A DNA stretch of 6,837 nucleotides from Porphyromonadaceae bacterium UBA7180 (lineage in GTDB: Bacteria; Bacteroidota; Bacteroidia; Bacteroidales; Muribaculaceae), in assembly GCA_002491165.1 (NCBI GenBank), contig DKVK01000114.1:33555-40391 (forward strand), given 5' to 3'. The notes under the pieces were generated by a model that was not told the origin of the DNA, did no database searches, and saw only the letters and a list, made by a program, of their open reading frames with translations. Each line of letters starts with the position of its first letter. Position 1 is the stretch's first letter. Made by a program: the position numbers and the translations under genes. Of this stretch, positions 5,901 to 6,837 are shown in pieces.

Positions 5901-6837
5901 ATGAAACTAAACCTCTTCTATTTAGTCGCAACTGCGACAATGATGTTCGGGTTCTGCGCGTGCGGCAATGACTCGCCGGACATCAATCCCAATGACAACA
6001 AAGGGGGAGAGACGGTCATTCCTAACGGGGATGCCGATGACATACCCGAACCGAAAGCCTCCACCACTCTAAACCTCACATCCTCCCAGGAAGCCGCCAA
6101 GCAGGCAAATAATGATTTTGCCGTCTCACTGATGAAGGACGTTATGGAGATGCAAAATGGTGAATCTACTGTTATTTCACCTTTCAGCCTCTACTCTACT
6201 CTTTCCATGTCCGCCAATGGCGATACCGGAAAGACCCGCGACCAAATCCTCCGTGTTCTCGGTTTCGACACCGGCATAGCAGGTCTTGAAGGTCTCAATG
6301 ATTTCAACTCTTTGCTGATGTCACAGTTGCCGCAACTCGACTCCCGGGCATACGCTCTGGTTTCAAACTCAATGTGGTTCGGCAATAACACCCAATTACT
6401 ACCTGATTTCATTTCAGCAGTCACGCGGTGGTATGGAGCCGACGTGAAATCGCTCCTGACCCTTAACGATGACAATGCACGGCAACTCATCAACCAATGG
6501 TGCTCGGAGAAGACTAAAGGCCTGATTCCGGAATTTTTGAAAAACAACCTTGATTGTCAGCTCGCACTGCTCAACGCCACCTATTTCCGCGGAATGTGGA
6601 CTAACGGATTCAATAAGGACAATACCTCAAAGGCTCCTTTCACCAACATTGACGGCACAACGGCACAAGTTGACTTGATGAGCGGCGATGCATCGGAATA
6701 TCTTTATGCCAAGAACGACGTTGCCGAAATCGTGGGTCTTCCTTACGGCAACGGCAACTTCCGGATGATGTGTATTCTCCCGAACCGGGGATATGACATA
6801 ACAGCTTACACTGAACGGATGACCGCGGCTTCGCTTT
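5901..6837 (+). CDS. Serpin-family lipoprotein (serine/cysteine protease inhibitor), 3'-truncated
   Basis: The frame from ATG 5901 is open to the window end (312 codons seen; serpins are usually 350-420 residues). The N-terminus MKLNLFYLVATATMMFGFCAC has a basic residue, a hydrophobic core and a lipobox-like FCAC, so lipidation at Cys21 and envelope anchoring are likely. A polar Asn/Asp/Pro/Gly linker (22-55) follows. Serpin hallmarks: STVISPFSLYSTLSMSANGDTGKT (89-112), the helix B region; INQWCSEKTKGLIPEFL (197-213); LLNATYFRGMWTNGF (223-237); VDLM (257-260); and EIVGLPYGNGNFRMMCILPN (276-295). Serpins trap proteases through a reactive loop near the C-terminus. That loop lies beyond the window, so target protease class and inhibitory ability cannot be judged. 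GC is lower (48% over 6301-6540) than in the housekeeping genes, compatible with transfer but also with ordinary variation. It is divergent from the methyltransferase gene and has its own promoter. No clear Shine-Dalgarno sequence precedes the ATG. Confidence 0.93.
   Translation, partial: MKLNLFYLVATATMMFGFCACGNDSPDINPNDNKGGETVIPNGDADDIPEPKASTTLNLTSSQEAAKQANNDFAVSLMKDVMEMQNGESTVISPFSLYSTLSMSANGDTGKTRDQILRVLGFDTGIAGLEGLNDFNSLLMSQLPQLDSRAYALVSNSMWFGNNTQLLPDFISAVTRWYGADVKSLLTLNDDNARQLINQWCSEKTKGLIPEFLKNNLDCQLALLNATYFRGMWTNGFNKDNTSKAPFTNIDGTTAQVDLMSGDASEYLYAKNDVAEIVGLPYGNGNFRMMCILPNRGYDITAYTERMTAASL

Overview
This window looks like a chromosomal segment from a Bacteroidales bacterium of moderately high GC (hand counts: about 58% in the 3' half of the nuclease gene, about 48% in the serpin gene). 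The lineage call rests on protein families typical of that order (a DUF5715-type lipoprotein, an AAA-ATPase-like/PD-(D/E)XK protein, a short RsmI-like methyltransferase without the C-terminal domain), on a cysteinyl-tRNA synthetase with the KMGKS loop, on weak or absent Shine-Dalgarno sequences, and on two promoters matching the Bacteroidetes consensus (TTTG, about 20 nt, TAnnTTTG). I cannot name the species.

Layout. The window opens inside cysS (cysteinyl-tRNA synthetase, + strand, 5' end cut off). Its 3' end overlaps the start of a lipoprotein gene with an M15-peptidase-like C-terminal signature (1314-2123), so the two are probably co-transcribed. A strong bulged hairpin follows (2136-2185), a candidate terminator or structured element. 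Then comes a gene for a P-loop ATPase fused to a PD-(D/E)XK nuclease domain (best start 2292, end 3848); its first third is lower in GC than its last third. A 127-nt gap without a recognisable gene separates it from two minus-strand genes that converge on it: an RsmI-like SAM-dependent methyltransferase (5659 to 4949), followed 28 nt later by a WalJ/YycJ-like metallo-beta-lactamase-fold hydrolase (4920 to 3976). These two probably form one transcription unit.

A 241-nt AT-rich region (5660-5900) separates the methyltransferase from a divergent lipoprotein serpin gene (5901 to beyond the window end). It carries one promoter for each direction and two short perfect inverted repeats. The methyltransferase promoter lies so close to its ATG that the mRNA may be leaderless, while the serpin gene would have a leader of about 100 nt.

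Most of the window is housekeeping or common accessory content. I see no clear new multi-gene system. The most interesting items are the membrane-anchored serpin with its divergent control region, the nuclease-ATPase gene with uneven base composition, and the metal-ligand-like signature in the DUF5715-type protein.
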